IMG/VR virus record: IMGVR_UViG_3300045922_000730 | Span: 1-34,742 of that record | Source: a virus | Direction: 5' to 3' (one strand) | Length of the DNA stretch: 34,742 nt | Shown here: piece after piece, positions 12,527 through 20,254 of the stretch | How positions within the stretch are numbered: the first letter of the stretch is position 1 | How the letters are laid out: each line of letters begins with the position of its first letter | Notes under the pieces: generated by a model | Told to the model about the DNA's origin: nothing | Databases searched by the model: none | The model's input: only the letters and a program-made list of their open reading frames with translations | Position numbers and translations under genes: made by a program

Positions 12527-13120
12527 ATGACTCAAGCAAAACTTACCGACTTTGTACCCGATCCGCACAATGCCAACAAGGGCACGGAGTACGGGCGATC
12601 GCTCCTAGAAAAATCCCTCGGCACCCTTGGCGCTGGCCGGTCGATCGTTGTTGATAAAAACAACGTGATCATTGCTGGCAACAAAACCCTGGAAACCGCT
12701 GTAGAGTCCGGGTTTGAGAATGCCATCGTCGTCGAAACTGACGGTTCGGCATTGGTTGTCACCAAGCGGGTGGATCTCGACCTCTCCACTGACGAGAAGG
12801 CGAAAAAGCTGGCGATCGCCGATAACCGCGTCGGGTCTGTCTCTCTTGCCTGGGACGAGGAGGTGCTAGAGGAGCTGCACGAAGAAATCGACCTTTCCGA
12901 CTGGTTTCTAGAATCCGAGATTGAGGACTGGGGCGAGGCGGCGGCGGAAGACGAGGAGGAGCCTGCTGGGTCTGGGGTGGACGGCGATCGCTACGTGATT
13001 CCAATCGTCCTGAGCCACAGGGAAAACCAGATTTGGCAGGCAGTCAAACGGGGCTACGGGGTGAAAGACGACAAAACTGTATTTCTGAAACTGCTGGAAG
13101 GCAGGGCACTGGAGGACTAA
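12527..13120 (+). CDS. ParB-like nuclease-domain protein
   Basis: This 197-aa protein starts at ATG 12527; the ATG at 12503 lies inside the terminator stem and is rejected. The first 90 residues follow the ParB/Srx N-terminal pattern common in phages: DFVPDPHNANKGTEYG, GAGRSIVVDKNNVIIAGNKT and LAIADNRVG. An acidic linker (WGEAAAEDEEEPAGSG) separates it from a C-terminal helical part. Such phage proteins often sit with methyltransferases or DNA-modifying enzymes and may bind or nick DNA. No ribosome site is visible, as the terminator occupies that position. It overlaps the radical SAM gene by one base (TAATG). Confidence 0.75.
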   Translation: MTQAKLTDFVPDPHNANKGTEYGRSLLEKSLGTLGAGRSIVVDKNNVIIAGNKTLETAVESGFENAIVVETDGSALVVTKRVDLDLSTDEKAKKLAIADNRVGSVSLAWDEEVLEELHEEIDLSDWFLESEIEDWGEAAAEDEEEPAGSGVDGDRYVIPIVLSHRENQIWQAVKRGYGVKDDKTVFLKLLEGRALED

Positions 13121-14424
13121 TGGCACAGCAGTTAACAACCTATTACGGCGAATTTCTGGTATCGCCGATTCCCTTGGAGCTGAGCGTGATTGAACCTTGC
13201 TCGATGGGCTGTGCGTATTGTTTCGCGGTGTTGGGCGATCGCCACCAAGCCCAAAAATCCGGCAAAAGCAAAGCCCGTAACGGCTCCAAGCAAGCCGTGA
13301 ACCTTCTGGCAGACTACCAAAACCGCGACACCCTAGAGGCGAAGCTGCTGCAAGCGGGCTACCCCGTCCTGCTCAGCAACCGCACCGACCCCTTCAGCCT
13401 GAGCAACCGCACCGCCGCTATCCCGATCATGCGCCTGATGGTTGAGTTAGGAATCCCGATCGCCCTCCAGACCAAAGGCTTCAGCCGGCCCGACGACCTA
13501 CCGGAAGTGCTGGAATTCCTCAAACCGTCGTGCTGGTATATTTCAATCAGCTTCAACGAAGACGACCTGCGCGCCAAAATTGAGCCGGGTGCGCCGAGTG
13601 TGGGCGATCGCCTCCGACTAATCGAAACCCTCAGAGCACACGGTCATTCCGTCGTCGTCGGGATTAACCCCTGCGTCCCTGAGTGGCTACCCCGACCGCA
13701 AGAGCTGATCCAGCAAATTGCCGCCGCTGGTGCAGAGGGCGTGTGGGTGCAGAGCCTGCACCTGAGCAGCAGCCAAGAAAAGCAGCTTAGCCCACGGGAG
13801 CGGGGGGCACTGACAGAGGAGATTATCGCCCGCGCCAAAAAGCGCACCTGCGACCCAAAAGACAGCGATCACTTGAACCTAGTAAGCGATCTGGCAGCAG
13901 CTCAGGGGCTTGAGGTCTACACGATGGGGCAAAATCGGCGATCGGACTTCTTTGAGATCTACCGACGGCACTACCCCAAGACTTTCCCGGTACTGCAAGA
14001 TTTTGTGAATCTCTGTCACGACGAGGGGTTGGAAAAAGGGGCGATCGTCACGTTCGAGGATTTCTACGAGCTGATGTCCCCATTCCTGCCTGAGGGCGTG
14101 CTGCAAGTTGGGCATTACTTGGGCGCAACCGCTCACAACGTGATCCGTGATATTCCCAATTGGAGTAACAAATTCACCTACGATGCTTTGCTGGCAATGC
14201 TTTGGGATGAGCCGCGCTACAACCTCAGCCCAGCGCAAACGCAGGCATTTAGCTACGCCCTGGCGTCGGGCAAAGAGGGGAATGCTCTAATTACAAGCGA
14301 GAACGAATTACCCTGCCTGACGTTCAATCCAGAGCCGGGCGGCTGGGGGGATTTTTACGAAGTGGTGGCGACCGTTGACGAGTTGCCCCAACTGTTTCCA
14401 GAGGAATTAAGCGAGGCAAGCTAA
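13120..14424 (+). CDS. Radical SAM enzyme
   Basis: From ATG 13120 (GGAGG 4 bases upstream) the product is 434 aa. The [4Fe-4S] motif CSMGCAYC gives Cys27, Cys31 and Cys34, which bind the cluster that cleaves S-adenosylmethionine to a 5'-deoxyadenosyl radical. VLLSNRTDPFS (83-93) and WYISISFNEDDLRAKIEPGA resemble the SplB-like (spore photoproduct lyase) and related radical SAM groups, in which substrates include DNA bases. No SPASM Cys cluster is seen at the C-terminus. It is locked by one-base overlaps between a ParB-like gene and a basic Ala/Ser/Arg-rich protein gene. The substrate is unknown; DNA, RNA or the downstream protein are the options. Confidence 0.85.
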   Translation: MAQQLTTYYGEFLVSPIPLELSVIEPCSMGCAYCFAVLGDRHQAQKSGKSKARNGSKQAVNLLADYQNRDTLEAKLLQAGYPVLLSNRTDPFSLSNRTAAIPIMRLMVELGIPIALQTKGFSRPDDLPEVLEFLKPSCWYISISFNEDDLRAKIEPGAPSVGDRLRLIETLRAHGHSVVVGINPCVPEWLPRPQELIQQIAAAGAEGVWVQSLHLSSSQEKQLSPRERGALTEEIIARAKKRTCDPKDSDHLNLVSDLAAAQGLEVYTMGQNRRSDFFEIYRRHYPKTFPVLQDFVNLCHDEGLEKGAIVTFEDFYELMSPFLPEGVLQVGHYLGATAHNVIRDIPNWSNKFTYDALLAMLWDEPRYNLSPAQTQAFSYALASGKEGNALITSENELPCLTFNPEPGGWGDFYEVVATVDELPQLFPEELSEAS

Positions 14425-15101
14425 TGGCGAGTCAAGGCGGCAAGAAGGTAAAAACCTCAAAAGGTGCAAGCACTTTTGCGAGCAGCAGCGATCTGGCTGC
14501 TGCTGGAGTAACAGCTCGGCAAATTAGTGAGCAAGGCGGTGTTGTCACCCAGGCACAGTCCGACGCGATTCGAGCAGCGCAGCGATCGCGGGAAGAGGGC
14601 ACCTCTTTTAGTTCCGCTCTTGCCAGTCAGATTGGCGATCGCCCCGCGCAGCCGTTGCAAGGAAGGGCGCTTCAAAGGGCTAACGCCGCCGCTCGGCTTC
14701 CAGTAAACGCGCCTGGAGTAGGCAATTCAAGCGGATCAGCCCTTGCCCGCCAATCCTCTAGCACCTCGCTTTCTGCCGCAGTCCGTCAGGGCACCGCCCG
14801 CAGCGCGCAAATTGCCTCGCGCCCCGTCACCGCACCCACCGCAGCGGGTCGAGCTGGGCAGCTTGCCTCTAGGGGGGTAGCTTTAGCGAGAGAGGGCGCA
14901 CGATCAGCCCGCGCCGCTGCCAGCTCACCGCAGGCGCAGGCAATCCGGCAACGTGCAGCTCAAGATACTCAGCGGGTCGTTCAGGGGGTGCGTCGTCTAG
15001 GCACAGCAGCAGCCCGCCGCGCCATTGAAGCAGCACGGGGTAAAGGCAGAGGCTTTGGCAGGCAAGGGGCGATCGACGTTCCGGCGCGGCGAGTCAACTA
15101 G
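14424..15101 (+). CDS. Basic Ala/Ser/Arg-rich low-complexity protein
   Basis: ATG 14424 overlaps the radical SAM stop (TAATG). The 225 residues are dominated by Ala, Arg, Ser and Gln, without Cys, Trp or Tyr, with repeated AxR/SAR-like steps (LASRGVALAREGARSARAAA, AIRQRAAQDTQRVVQGVRRL) and a very basic end (RGKGRGFGRQGAIDVPARRV). The composition resembles histone-H1-like or packaged DNA-binding proteins and some virion proteins. The coupling to a radical SAM gene raises the possibility that it is a substrate or partner, but nothing in the sequence proves this. Confidence 0.65.
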   Translation: MASQGGKKVKTSKGASTFASSSDLAAAGVTARQISEQGGVVTQAQSDAIRAAQRSREEGTSFSSALASQIGDRPAQPLQGRALQRANAAARLPVNAPGVGNSSGSALARQSSSTSLSAAVRQGTARSAQIASRPVTAPTAAGRAGQLASRGVALAREGARSARAAASSPQAQAIRQRAAQDTQRVVQGVRRLGTAAARRAIEAARGKGRGFGRQGAIDVPARRVN

Positions 15102-15141
15102 GCAGTAGTGCTTGAGCCGGAGTTGAGCTAATCTTACTGAT

Positions 15142-15246
15142 CCCCCCCCCCAGAACCGCTCAATCGAATAGACCACGGCGATCGCCTCAGCCAGCGCGGG
15201 ACTTATAGCCCCCCGAACCCCCCGGCAGTTAAAACGCAGTTAAAAC
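15142..15246. repeat. Non-coding gap with C10 tract and 11-bp tandem duplication
   Basis: The gap 15102-15302 holds no convincing gene. It contains ten C in a row (15142-15151), a HIP1 palindrome, a second C-rich stretch (about 15208-15223) and a perfect tandem copy of GCAGTTAAAAC (15225-15235 and 15236-15246). It lies between converging operons. The homopolymer is prone to slippage, but no gene start is near enough to make phase variation obvious. Confidence 0.6.
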
Positions 15247-15302
15247 AACGACTCCTTTGATTGCTGGCTGCACCCAAAGCGGTCGGCAGCAAGGATCGGC
15301 TT

Positions 15303-15581
15303 CTATTCCACCACGCCACCGCTCTTTACGATCTCCAGATCCACGCCGTCGTAGTCGGCCGGCAGCCCCAGCCAAACTCGCAGCACGACCTCTATTAGGT
15401 AGGCTTCACTCCAGCCCCCTGACTGAACCTGCGGCAGCGCGGCGATCGCGTCCACAAGCTCCTTGGTCAGTCGGTGCGACCTTGGAATTTTGGTCGCACC
15501 GAATTGGGGCGATCGGGGCTTGAGGTTTTCGAGACTCTTAGGGTGCGGCTTTCGCCGCCTACCCGAATTATTAGAAGACAT
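15303..15581 (-). CDS. Small basic protein with a ribbon-helix-helix-like segment
   Basis: From ATG 15581 the product is 92 aa: a basic, disordered start (MSSNNSGRRRKPHPKSLENL) and then SHRLTKELVDAIAALPQVQS and SEAYLIEVVLRVWLGLP, a strand-helix-helix pattern like small RHH regulators. GTG 15644, overlapping the upstream stop as GTGA, is an alternative start, but it would run through a perfect 15-bp hairpin. It is the second gene of a two-gene minus-strand operon. It could be an antitoxin-like or operator-binding protein; this is inference. Confidence 0.6.
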   Translation of the reverse strand: MSSNNSGRRRKPHPKSLENLKPRSPQFGATKIPRSHRLTKELVDAIAALPQVQSGGWSEAYLIEVVLRVWLGLPADYDGVDLEIVKSGGVVE

Positions 15582-15600
15582 CTTGTTGTTTCCAGTCTTG

Positions 15601-15636
15601 GGGCTACCCGATCGGTCAATGCCGATCGGGTAGCCC
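15601..15636 (-). terminator. Perfect 15-bp hairpin between two minus-strand genes
   Basis: The 15 bases 15601-15615 are perfectly complementary to 15622-15636, around the loop TCAATG. It lies 4 bases after the stop of the upstream gene. No T-run follows on the minus strand, so it may be an RNA processing or attenuation site, or a DNA-binding site, rather than a full terminator. Confidence 0.5.
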
Positions 15637-15640
15637 GTTT

Positions 15641-16003
15641 TCACAGGTTCGCTTCTGCAATCTTTGCCCAGTCAGCAGCTTGCTTGGCTAACAGGCGCTC
15701 TGCCTGGGCTAAGGAGCTGCAGGGAATTTCGTTTTCGGCTGAATCGTCGCCGCTGCAAACACCGACGATCAATACCCTCTGGGAGGGCGACCAGCGCCCA
15801 TGCACTTTTACCCGTAGAGGTTCGTACACAGCCTCAAGGAACTGGTAGTCCCGCATAAATTCGTCCACCTTTGCTGCGATTTCCTCTGCGGTGAGACAGT
15901 ATTCCACCCGCCGGCCTTCCTGCCAGCGGAAAAACTGCATTGAGTATACTTTGACAAGGTGCTCCCGCTCTGATTGGGTAGTGTTGGCGACTTTTACAAA
16001 CAT
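15641..16003 (-). CDS. Hypothetical 120-aa protein under operator control
   Basis: ATG 16003 is chosen because AAGGAG lies 6 bases upstream; the open frame back to 16057 runs through the operator. The product starts MFVKVANTTQSEREHLVKVY and has a FFRWQEGRRVEYCLTAEEIA segment, a PSQRVLIVGVC strand, and an Ala/Leu-rich C-terminal helix (LAQAERLLAKQAADWAKIAE). No known family is recognised. It is the first gene of a minus-strand operon facing the terminase genes across a palindromic operator, a placement typical of a regulator or an accessory (moron-like) gene. Confidence 0.65.
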   Translation of the reverse strand: MFVKVANTTQSEREHLVKVYSMQFFRWQEGRRVEYCLTAEEIAAKVDEFMRDYQFLEAVYEPLRVKVHGRWSPSQRVLIVGVCSGDDSAENEIPCSSLAQAERLLAKQAADWAKIAEANL

Positions 16004-16038
16004 TTCGATCTCCTTTGGTACTTGTAGTGTGTAGCTCA

Positions 16039-16073
16039 ATATCAATATGTCATGCATATTGATATAACGTCAA
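16039..16073 (-). promoter_or_regulatory. Palindromic operator over a promoter
   Basis: ATATCAATATG (16039-16049) and CATATTGATAT (16055-16065) are perfect 11-bp inverted arms around TCATG. On the minus strand, TTGACG (16073-16068), 18 bases before CATATT (16049-16044), forms a promoter that runs through the palindrome towards the 120-aa gene. A dimeric regulator binding here would also reach the divergent terminase side. Confidence 0.65.
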
Positions 16074-16186
16074 GTTTATTTTGCAAAAAAAACCAGATAT
16101 CGCCCAGAGATTGCAGATCAACGCAGCGCAATGCGGGCGATCGCGGGAATTCTGAAAGTGTCCGCCGTGTGTCCGTTTTGTCCAAA

Positions 16187-16684
16187 ATGCCCAAAGTCAA
16201 AGCCCTGAGCGCAGATCAGCGTAGTGCGGCCGCCTTGCTGGCGTCTGGGAAGACCCAAAAACAGGTTGCTGCTGACCTCGGCGTGTCCGCTAAGACGATT
16301 CAGCGGTGGAACGCTACCGAAGCGTTTCAAGAAGAGGTAGTGCGGCGCAAAGAATTGGGCGATCGCGCTGAACAGATAATCGAACTCACGGAGGCAGCGA
16401 TCGCCCAAAACCTTCCCGAACTAGAAGAGTGGAGGCAGCAGTTAGACGAGCACGTCCAGTGGCTAGCCCGTGCCTCAAAGACGATCAAGGTCACGGGGCT
16501 AAACGCGATTCTCAAAGCTTCTTCCAGGATTCGCGATCTGCCGCCTGAGGCTTTCAGGCCGGCCGATGCGATCGCCCTCGGTCGGTGGGGAGGCGAACTT
16601 ATAAAGGCTGCTTGCGACCTGGAAACCGAACTACTGGGACTCGGAGAACTGGCGGAGCGAGTCAGTGGTCAACAGGCGGAGTAG
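16187..16684 (+). CDS. terS: Terminase small subunit
   Basis: From ATG 16187 the product is 165 aa; the frame is open to 16052 but that part crosses the operator and is not protein-like. An N-terminal helix-turn-helix is clear: ALLASGKTQKQVAADLGVSA then KTIQRWN, as in small terminases that bind the packaging site. A long helical oligomerisation region follows (EQIIELTEAAIAQNLPELEE). The gene overlaps the large terminase gene by 20 bases. It would select phage DNA for packaging and stimulate the large subunit. Confidence 0.8.
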   Translation: MPKVKALSADQRSAAALLASGKTQKQVAADLGVSAKTIQRWNATEAFQEEVVRRKELGDRAEQIIELTEAAIAQNLPELEEWRQQLDEHVQWLARASKTIKVTGLNAILKASSRIRDLPPEAFRPADAIALGRWGGELIKAACDLETELLGLGELAERVSGQQAE

Positions 16685-18005
16685 CTCACCTCGATCGCTA
16701 TTGCTTGAGCTAGGGCGCGATCGCCAGCGACGACACCTAGCCAAGCGGCTGCCTGAAGTTCGGGCAGTTGAGGGCGATCGCATTGACGTGGATGCCCTTG
16801 CCTCAAACCTGGCGGACTGGGCAAAACCGCTCTTGCAGCCCTACCGCTACAAGTGCCTGTGGGGAGGCCGCGGGTCTGGCAAAAGTTACGCCGCCGCAGA
16901 CGCCTTGCTGATTACCGGAATTCAGCGCAAAATCCGGGTTCTTTGCGCCCGCGAGTTCCAAAACTCAATCAAGGATTCAGTGCATCACCTGCTGAAGGAG
17001 CGGATTGACGCGCTGGGGCTATCGAGCGTGTACCGGGTGAAACGCGACGAAATCCAGGCGGTGAACGGCACAAGCTTTGTGTTCAAAGGCGTTCGCATGA
17101 ACACCCAGAGCATCAAGTCGATGAGCGGCGTGACGCACTGCTGGATTGAGGAGGCGCAGACCATTAGCGAGGAATCTTGGCAAGTCCTTGTCCCTACGAT
17201 TCGCGCTGAAAATTCCGAGATTTGGGTGACGTTCAATCCGCTAAATGAGAGCGATACGGTCTATCAAGAGCTGATTTTGCGCGGGCGCGAGAATGCCTAT
17301 GTGCAGCGCGTCAACTGGGATCAGAACCCCTGGTTTCCGAGCGTGTTGGACGATGAGCGGCGATCGCTCCAAGCTGCTGACCCCGATGCCTACGCCCATA
17401 TCTGGGAGGGCGGATTCTGGGAGAAGTCCGATGCACAGATCCTCTCTGGCAAGTGGGAGGTGCAAGAGTTTGAGCCTGCACCTGGCTGGGACGGGCCGTA
17501 CTACGGTGCCGACTTCGGCTTTGCTCAAGACCCAACCGCCTTGGTGCGCTGCTGGATTGGCGATCGCTGCCTGTGGGTGGAGCATGAGAGCCGCCACACC
17601 GCCTTGGAGCTAGACGACACGGCGGACGTGTGGCGGGCGGAAGTGCCGGAGTGCGATCGCCATGCAATTCGCGCCGACAGCTCCAGACCGGAGACGATTA
17701 GCTACCTGAGCAGGCACGGGATGCCTCGGATTGAAGGCGTTGCCAAGTGGGGTGGCAGCGTAGAAGACGGCATCACGTTTTTGCGGAGCTTTGACAAAAT
17801 CGTGATTCACCCGCGTTGTAAGCACACTGTCGAAGAGGCGCGGCTGTATCGCTACAAGACCGACCGCATAACGGGTGACGTGTTGCCCGTCGTGCTGGAT
17901 GCCCACAACCACCTGATCGACGCGATCCGCTATGCCCTGGCGCCCGCAATCCAGGCGCGATCGCCCGCCAAACGCCACACCCCCAGAGCAACCACCAACT
18001 GGTAG
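16665..18005 (+). CDS. terL: Terminase large subunit (PBSX type)
   Basis: This 446-aa protein starts at GTG 16665. The ATPase domain has Walker A GGRGSGKS (67-74), Walker B CWIEEA (159-164) and the coupling-type motif VTFNP (188-192). The nuclease domain begins with YYGADFGFAQDPTALV, in which Asp283 is a metal-binding residue, and ends with a DAHNHLIDAIRYAL helix. Length and motifs match the Terminase_3/PBSX XtmB-like group. It powers DNA packaging into the prohead through the portal and cuts the concatemer. A 27-base gap separates it from the portal start. Confidence 0.95.
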   Translation: MVNRRSSSPRSLLLELGRDRQRRHLAKRLPEVRAVEGDRIDVDALASNLADWAKPLLQPYRYKCLWGGRGSGKSYAAADALLITGIQRKIRVLCAREFQNSIKDSVHHLLKERIDALGLSSVYRVKRDEIQAVNGTSFVFKGVRMNTQSIKSMSGVTHCWIEEAQTISEESWQVLVPTIRAENSEIWVTFNPLNESDTVYQELILRGRENAYVQRVNWDQNPWFPSVLDDERRSLQAADPDAYAHIWEGGFWEKSDAQILSGKWEVQEFEPAPGWDGPYYGADFGFAQDPTALVRCWIGDRCLWVEHESRHTALELDDTADVWRAEVPECDRHAIRADSSRPETISYLSRHGMPRIEGVAKWGGSVEDGITFLRSFDKIVIHPRCKHTVEEARLYRYKTDRITGDVLPVVLDAHNHLIDAIRYALAPAIQARSPAKRHTPRATTNW

Positions 18006-18032
18006 GGAACCTTTACAAAAAGGCTTTTGAGC

Positions 18033-19451
18033 ATGTACGCAAGCGACTACAGCCAGCGCAAACCCTTCTATGGCGTCAACAGCGGGCAGATCGACCTGAC
18101 CAACCTGGATTGGTATCACGGCGACGACCTGTTCCGGCTGGCGTGGATCGGGCCACGCTTCCGGGAGACAGACCCGAAGTATGGTGACAAGATGAGCGAG
18201 TTGCGCCGCGTCTTCCAGGGGCACAACGTTCTTAAAGAACTGGTTGACAATTGGAAGGACGGGCTGATCTCCCAGCCGTTTACCTGGAATCTGAAGACCC
18301 CGGAGGGCGATCGCACGGATGCCCCCGACGCCGAAATCGCCTTGCAGCGCTGGCTGGATTGGGTCAATCAGCAGGCAACCGAACTCGACCCCGCCGCCTC
18401 CAACTTTGAGCCAGCGGATGTGTGGGCAGAATTTATCCTCTCGCTGGGCGTAATTGGCGAGGGCAACCTGCGACTGTGGCAGCCGAAGCGGTTTGCAGAC
18501 GACCCCGACCCGATTCACCGAATCCACCTGCACGCGCCCAAGGCAGGCAGCATCATGCTGAGGCGCGACGATGACGGCTTCATTGAGGAGATTTCCTACA
18601 GCTACGAGCGCTATCAGGTGGAGGGCGATCGCGTGATTGTGCAGACGCCAGACGAGGAATTGGAGATCGACACGGGCGGGCGCTGGCCCGTTCAGCACGT
18701 TCGAGGGCGATCGCTCCTCAGTCAGTCCGCAAAGCAAAAGCAGGCGGGCATTTGCCATGCCCTGACGATGCTTGTCCGCAATCAGTCGATCGCGGGTTTC
18801 AAAGAACGCACCCTGATCAACTGCGAGTTTCCAGAAGAGGACGTAGAGCGCGGGCCGGGAATCGACCAATACCTCTACGGCATCCCTCAGGGCGATCCGC
18901 GTGAGCCGAACTACGCCAGCCCTAGCGTGGTGGAATCGCAGCCCGTGGGGATTGGCAGCTTTGTGGAGGCGGTGCAGCTCTACCGCACGTTGCTCTATCT
19001 GGAGTTCAAGCAGGGGCACCTGCTCAGTGCAGGCGATGGGGGACTGAGTGGGGAAAGCCGGATTCAGATGCGGCAAGGGTTTGAGCTGCATTTGCGCGGC
19101 TGGAAGCGTCCAGTCGAGGGGGCGATCGCCAACGTGCTGAACATTGTGCTGCGACTGCTGGGCTACGGCGACCTGCAAGCCGTCGTTTCGCTCAATATCA
19201 CGACAGGTAAGCTGAGTGCCGAAGAGCGGCGGCAACTGCTAGAGGAGTACAACGCGGGGCTGCTTAGCAAGTCCACGACGATCGCCACGCTGGGCACCGT
19301 CGGCGACGTAGACTCAGAGCTGGCGCTGCTGGACGAGGAACGCAGAGAGCAAGAGGCGCGGCAAGCTGTGCCGCAGCCGAATTATGGGCTTGTGCCGTTT
19401 GAGCGGGCAAACGGGCGAACCGAGCCACCCACGCCAATCCGCAGCTTTTGA
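18033..19451 (+). CDS. Portal protein
   Basis: From ATG 18033 the product is 472 aa (TTG 18027 is an alternative, nearer the AAGG at about 18019). The position directly after the large terminase, the length and segments such as GHNVLKELVDNWKDGLISQP, a WAEFILSLGVIGEGNLRLW core and a long C-terminal helical part with SGESRIQMRQGFELHLRGW fit the SPP1 gp6-like portal group. Twelve copies form the DNA channel at one head vertex. It is followed by a strong terminator, so it closes the terminase-portal unit. Confidence 0.8.
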   Translation: MYASDYSQRKPFYGVNSGQIDLTNLDWYHGDDLFRLAWIGPRFRETDPKYGDKMSELRRVFQGHNVLKELVDNWKDGLISQPFTWNLKTPEGDRTDAPDAEIALQRWLDWVNQQATELDPAASNFEPADVWAEFILSLGVIGEGNLRLWQPKRFADDPDPIHRIHLHAPKAGSIMLRRDDDGFIEEISYSYERYQVEGDRVIVQTPDEELEIDTGGRWPVQHVRGRSLLSQSAKQKQAGICHALTMLVRNQSIAGFKERTLINCEFPEEDVERGPGIDQYLYGIPQGDPREPNYASPSVVESQPVGIGSFVEAVQLYRTLLYLEFKQGHLLSAGDGGLSGESRIQMRQGFELHLRGWKRPVEGAIANVLNIVLRLLGYGDLQAVVSLNITTGKLSAEERRQLLEEYNAGLLSKSTTIATLGTVGDVDSELALLDEERREQEARQAVPQPNYGLVPFERANGRTEPPTPIRSF

Positions 19452-19467
19452 AAGCGTTTCCCTTCCA

Positions 19468-19490
19468 GCACCCAACCGGGTGCTTTTTTA
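19468..19490 (+). terminator. Rho-independent terminator after portal
   Basis: AGCACCC (19468-19474) pairs with GGGTGCT (19479-19485) around AACC, followed by five more T. It separates the portal transcript from the scaffold-capsid transcript. Confidence 0.85.
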
Positions 19491-19496
19491 TTGCCG

Positions 19497-19520
19497 GGAA
19501 CTCTCGCAGCAGTTGAGTTG
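19497..19520 (+). promoter_or_regulatory. Shared late-gene leader element, copy 1
   Basis: The 17 bases GGGAACTCTCGCAGCAG (19497-19513) are identical to 24733-24749 ahead of the tail-tube gene. The gap from its end to the start codon is 18 bases here and 17 there. Here AACT and AGTT can pair around the loop. It follows the portal terminator directly, so it probably belongs to a new transcript leader. Confidence 0.65.
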
Positions 19521-19531
19521 CATACCCGCGC

Positions 19532-20200
19532 ATGGATTTCAAACAGGCGATCGCCAAACTGAAGACTCTGGAAGTCGAAGGCGTTGCAGAACTGGTGTCT
19601 GCCGTCGAAGGCAGGATCGCTGATCTCGAAGCCGATAAGTTCGGCGTGATTGGTGAGAAGCGAAACGCTCTTGCCAAGGCGACGACTTATGAACAGGCAC
19701 TGCTGGCGGCGGCTAAGGCTCTGGGAGTCGAAGGCGACATCGAAGCAGTGATCGGCAATATCGAACCCACAGCGCGGGCGATCGCCTCGGATGCGTCGCA
19801 GCTCCGCACTGAAAAGACGGCGCTAGAGACGCGAGTGAGCGAGGCGGAAACAAAGGCGATCGCCCTGGAACGACAGGGCAAGTTAGCCCAGGTCGCAGCA
19901 GCGACGGGAGCCAATCTGGCTGTGCTGGAACGGCTCCTGGGTGACAAGGCGAGTGAACTGGCGATCGCCGACGACGGCGTGAAGCTGGGAGACAAGCCCC
20001 TGCGCGAATACGTCGAAGCCGATGACGCGCTGAAACCCTTCGCTGCTGCCCTGTTTCCGGCGATCGAAAAGACCCCTGAAACCCCCAGACTGCCCAGCGG
20101 CAGCCCCAAGGGTGAACCGCCGAAAGAGCCTGATCCTGTGGACGGGCTGATCGGTCGCACCTACTCCGGCTACAAAGCGCTGGTTTCCCCCAAATCCTGA
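19532..20200 (+). CDS. Capsid scaffolding protein
   Basis: This 222-aa protein is almost wholly helical, with a heptad-rich coiled coil at about residues 75-135 (SQLRTEKTALETRVSEAETK), a proline-rich linker (PETPRLPSGSPKGEPPKEPD) and a short basic C-terminal helix (GRTYSGYKALVSPKS). This is the usual scaffold design, with the C-terminal end touching capsid protein. It lies between portal and capsid genes, as in many siphoviruses. No protease signature is present here or nearby. Its leader carries the 17-bp shared element; no clear Shine-Dalgarno sequence is seen. Confidence 0.75.
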   Translation: MDFKQAIAKLKTLEVEGVAELVSAVEGRIADLEADKFGVIGEKRNALAKATTYEQALLAAAKALGVEGDIEAVIGNIEPTARAIASDASQLRTEKTALETRVSEAETKAIALERQGKLAQVAAATGANLAVLERLLGDKASELAIADDGVKLGDKPLREYVEADDALKPFAAALFPAIEKTPETPRLPSGSPKGEPPKEPDPVDGLIGRTYSGYKALVSPKS

Positions 20201-20254
20201 CCCCTGACCCCTGACCCCTGACCTCTGACCCCTGACCCCTGACCCCTGACCCCT
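20201..20254. repeat. Heptanucleotide tandem repeat (STRR-like)
   Basis: Seven tandem units of CCCCTGA plus a partial CCCCT fill the gap between the scaffold stop and the next ATG; the fourth unit is CCTCTGA. The scaffold stop TGA is itself the end of the first register. Such 7-bp repeats (STRR) are known from filamentous cyanobacterial genomes. They leave no Shine-Dalgarno sequence before ATG 20255. Confidence 0.9.

Noticed and set aside
17610-19235. A 541-codon open frame on the minus strand opposite the terminase and portal genes
   Set aside because: It lies antisense to two well-identified genes and arises from high GC and codon bias; it has no ribosome site, no known domain and contains repeated Val/Gln patterns typical of mirror frames.
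20201-20254. CRISPR array
   Set aside because: The repeats are 7 bp, adjacent and without spacers; no cas gene is in the window.
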